A stretch of DNA of 64,000 bases from CBDIHP01 sp965279195 (GTDB lineage Bacteria > Planctomycetota > Planctomycetia > Isosphaerales > Isosphaeraceae): contig CBDIHP010000045.1 in the NCBI GenBank assembly GCA_965279195.1, positions 1-64,000 on the forward strand, read 5' to 3'. How positions within the stretch are numbered: position 1 is the stretch's first letter; every line of letters starts with the position of its first letter. The position numbers and the translations under genes are program-made. Below are positions 62,170-64,000 of this stretch, piece by piece. The notes under the pieces are model-generated. The model saw nothing but the letters and a program-made list of their open reading frames with translations, made no database searches and was not told the origin of the DNA.

Positions 62170-63279
62170 ATGCTATCGCCCCGACGGTCCCTCCTGCTCA
62201 CGCTCGCCCTGGCGATCGCCGCCCAGCCGCTGGCACTCGCGCAGGATCCCAAGAACAAGCCCGCCGCCAAGCCGTCCCCGAAGAAGGAGAGCGGCGGCGA
62301 ACTCGACGAGGGGCGCACCGGGGTCGTCCCCGAGGCCGTGGCCGAGCAGATGACCAAGGAGACCACCGACGCGATCGAGTCGGGCCTGGAATGGCTCTCC
62401 AAGCAGCAGAATAACGACGGCTCGTACGGCAGCGGGGCCTATCGCGGCAACATCGCGGTCACCTCGCTCGCCGGCCTCGCCATGATGGCCTCGGGCTCCA
62501 GCCCCGGTCGCGGCCCCTACGGCACGCAGATCGAGAAGGCCCTCCAGTACATCATGGACAACACCGCCCCGTCGGGCTTCATCGCCGTCCCCAACGCCGG
62601 CACCCACGGGCCGATGTACTCCCACGGCTTCGGCGCGCTCTTCCTCGCCGAAGCCTACGGCATGACCCGTCGCCCGGAGATCCGCGAGAAGCTCCAGAAG
62701 TCGATCCGCCTCATCATCGACTGCCAGAACAACGAGGGCGGTTGGCGTTACCAGCCGGTGAAGCGCGACGCCGACATCTCGGTGACCATCTGCCAGATCA
62801 ACGCCCTCCGCGCCGCGCGGAACGCCGGCCTTTACGTCCCCAAGGAGACGGTTGACTCCTGCATTAAGTATGTCCTCCAGGCCCAGAACCCCGACGGCGG
62901 GTTCCGCTACATGCTCCAGGGCGGCGCCAGCGCCTTCCCCCGCTCGGCCGCCGGCATCGTCGCCCTCCAGAGCGCGGGCAAGTACGACGGCAAGGAGGTC
63001 GAGCAGGGCATCGGCTACCTCAAGCAGTTCATGCCCGAGATCAAGTTCGGCCAGCGATACAGCCACTACTTCTACGGCCACTACTACGCCGCGCAGGCCA
63101 TGTGGATCAAGGGCGGCAACGACTGGAACACCTGGTTCCCCGCCATCCGCGACGAACTCGTGCGACGCCAGCTCCCCCAGGGGCTCTGGCAGGACAGCAT
63201 CTGCAACGAGTACGGCACGGCGATGGCCCTCCTGATCCTCCAGATGCCAAACAATCTGTTGCCGATCTTCCAGCGCTAA
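62170..63279 (+). CDS. Squalene-cyclase/prenyltransferase-fold exported protein
   Basis: A 369-residue exported protein (signal LLLTLALAIAAQPLALA) with about six alpha-alpha-hairpin repeats of the prenyltransferase/squalene-hopene type. Each ends in a DGS or GGW/GGF turn, such as SKQQNNDGSYGSGAYRG, DCQNNEGGWRYQP and AQNPDGGFRYMLQGG. The DxDD cyclase acid motif is absent (the nearest is RDADIS), so it is unlikely to be a hopanoid cyclase. It is probably a protein- or ligand-binding toroid. It starts four bases past the previous stop in the MoxR-led operon. Confidence 0.9.
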   Translation: MLSPRRSLLLTLALAIAAQPLALAQDPKNKPAAKPSPKKESGGELDEGRTGVVPEAVAEQMTKETTDAIESGLEWLSKQQNNDGSYGSGAYRGNIAVTSLAGLAMMASGSSPGRGPYGTQIEKALQYIMDNTAPSGFIAVPNAGTHGPMYSHGFGALFLAEAYGMTRRPEIREKLQKSIRLIIDCQNNEGGWRYQPVKRDADISVTICQINALRAARNAGLYVPKETVDSCIKYVLQAQNPDGGFRYMLQGGASAFPRSAAGIVALQSAGKYDGKEVEQGIGYLKQFMPEIKFGQRYSHYFYGHYYAAQAMWIKGGNDWNTWFPAIRDELVRRQLPQGLWQDSICNEYGTAMALLILQMPNNLLPIFQR

Positions 63280-63283
63280 TCTT

Positions 63284-63302
63284 CGGGGACCCGCGGTCCC
63301 CG
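63284..63302 (+). terminator. Compact GC hairpin after squalene-cyclase-fold gene
   Basis: An 8-base perfect stem (63284-63291 with 63295-63302, loop cgc) five bases past the stop. No T-tract follows; it may be only partly terminating, since the next gene continues in the same direction. Confidence 0.4.
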
Positions 63303-63349
63303 CCAGCCCTGAGGGTCTCCGCCCCTCCCACGGTCGCCCGAGACTCACC

Positions 63350-64000
63350 ATGCTCGCCCTCTCACGACGCCCCGGCCGTTCCTCCCTTTTGCTCCTCGGC
63401 CTCGTCCTGTGCGCGTTCCCCGCGACCGCTCTCCCGGGCGAGCCCACATTCGAGGTCTGGAAGACCGACAACTCCCGGATCAAGGGTCGGATCCACAGGC
63501 TGTCGGCCGACGGGCTGGTGCTGGCCACCGAGCAGTCGGGCGAGGTCGAGGTCGAACTCAAGGGCCTCTTCAAGCTCGTCCGACAGGTCGATCCCACCGA
63601 GGCGCCCCCGACCACCGAGGGGGGGAAGATCCTCCTGCCCGACGGCGACCGCCTCCACCGCGTGACCGTCGGCGCGGCCGGCGAGGCCGCGATCGATCTC
63701 AAGGTCGGATCGCTCGGCAACCTGGCCTTCCCGCTCGACAGCCTGCTCGGCATCCTCCTCAACCCGCCGGAGTCCGAGGCCGTCGCCTCGGCGGCGGTCG
63801 CGAAGATCCGCAACGAGCCGAGGAACTCCGAGGTCCTCTGGCTCGCCAACGGAGACCGCGTCGCGGGGGGTTATCTCGGGCTCGACGACAAGAAGGTCGA
63901 GTTCCAGGGCCCGGCGGGCAAGCTCGCGATCGAACGGGCGGGGATCGTCTCCATCGGCTTCGACCCCGCGCTCGTCCGCTACCCTAAGCCGGAGGCGCCC
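63350..64000 (+). CDS. Exported protein, cut by window edge
   Basis: An ATG at 63350 opens a frame that runs to the edge without a stop (217 codons). It starts with a signal peptide (SSLLLLGLVLCAFPATA) and then shows two short beta modules of the kind ILLPDGDRLHRV and VLWLANGDRVAGGYLGLDDKKVEF, seen in planctomycete proteins that often carry NPCBM domains further on. That C-terminal identification is inference only. It would be the last visible gene of the MoxR-led operon. Confidence 0.75.
   Translation, partial: MLALSRRPGRSSLLLLGLVLCAFPATALPGEPTFEVWKTDNSRIKGRIHRLSADGLVLATEQSGEVEVELKGLFKLVRQVDPTEAPPTTEGGKILLPDGDRLHRVTVGAAGEAAIDLKVGSLGNLAFPLDSLLGILLNPPESEAVASAAVAKIRNEPRNSEVLWLANGDRVAGGYLGLDDKKVEFQGPAGKLAIERAGIVSIGFDPALVRYPKPEAP

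Noticed and set aside
62170..63279. Squalene-hopene cyclase
   Set aside because: The fold repeats are present but the DxDD acid motif is missing, the protein is too short and it is exported.

Overview
The window is high-GC bacterial chromosome from a planctomycete, most likely of the Isosphaeraceae type (Singulisphaera/Paludisphaera-like). The evidence is the gene content: a DUF1559 pseudopilin, a DUF1501/DUF1549/DUF1553/PPC surface cluster with planctomycete-type cytochrome motifs, a MoxR-DUF58-BatA-like-vWA operon ending in a squalene-cyclase-fold protein, and strongly GC-biased third codon positions. I see no rRNA, tRNA, CRISPR array, prophage or transposase.

Layout. 1-6.2 kb (minus strand): a cut gene start, hisF, a HEAT-repeat gene, dinG and typA. 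hisF, dinG and typA are recognisable along their whole length but are broken by single-base indels. This cluster looks like consensus error rather than decay. 6.2-8 kb: pxpB coupled to an AhpD-like gene with an in-frame UGA exactly at the resolving cysteine (CPY-UGA), followed by a bacterial SECIS-like hairpin; this is a predicted selenoprotein. 8-13.4 kb: a secreted unknown protein, fabI, a Nudix hydrolase, membrane and lipoprotein unknowns, and a DUF1559 pseudopilin. 13.5-22.7 kb (minus): a four-gene exported cluster (DUF1501, PPC-domain, DUF1549/1553, heme-c/WD40/coiled-coil). 23-33.8 kb (mostly minus): two BON-domain proteins, an exported transglutaminase, a MauG-like di-heme protein, holA, a DUF374 acyltransferase-like gene, dapF and a PhyH-like oxygenase.

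34.5-45.1 kb (plus): an apparent quinol:acceptor oxidoreductase locus: a Rieske protein with a long repetitive N-terminal extension, a b6-type cytochrome b, a second cytochrome b half fused to extra membrane helices, a 1209-residue octaheme cytochrome c, three consecutive cupredoxin-like proteins and a 56-residue membrane protein. The order suggests electrons pass from quinol through the Rieske/b core to heme c and soluble copper carriers. 45.5-64 kb (plus): a very large TPR/PQQ-propeller protein, then MoxR, DUF58, BatA-like, vWA/amidotransferase-like, a giant Gln-rich coiled-coil membrane protein, a Lys-rich exported protein, a squalene-cyclase-fold protein and a cut exported protein; most of these genes overlap or abut.

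Four intergenic gaps carry long multi-arm palindromes (195-343, 6455-6614, 10341-10576, 33865-33971) that look like non-autonomous palindromic repeats or structured RNAs.
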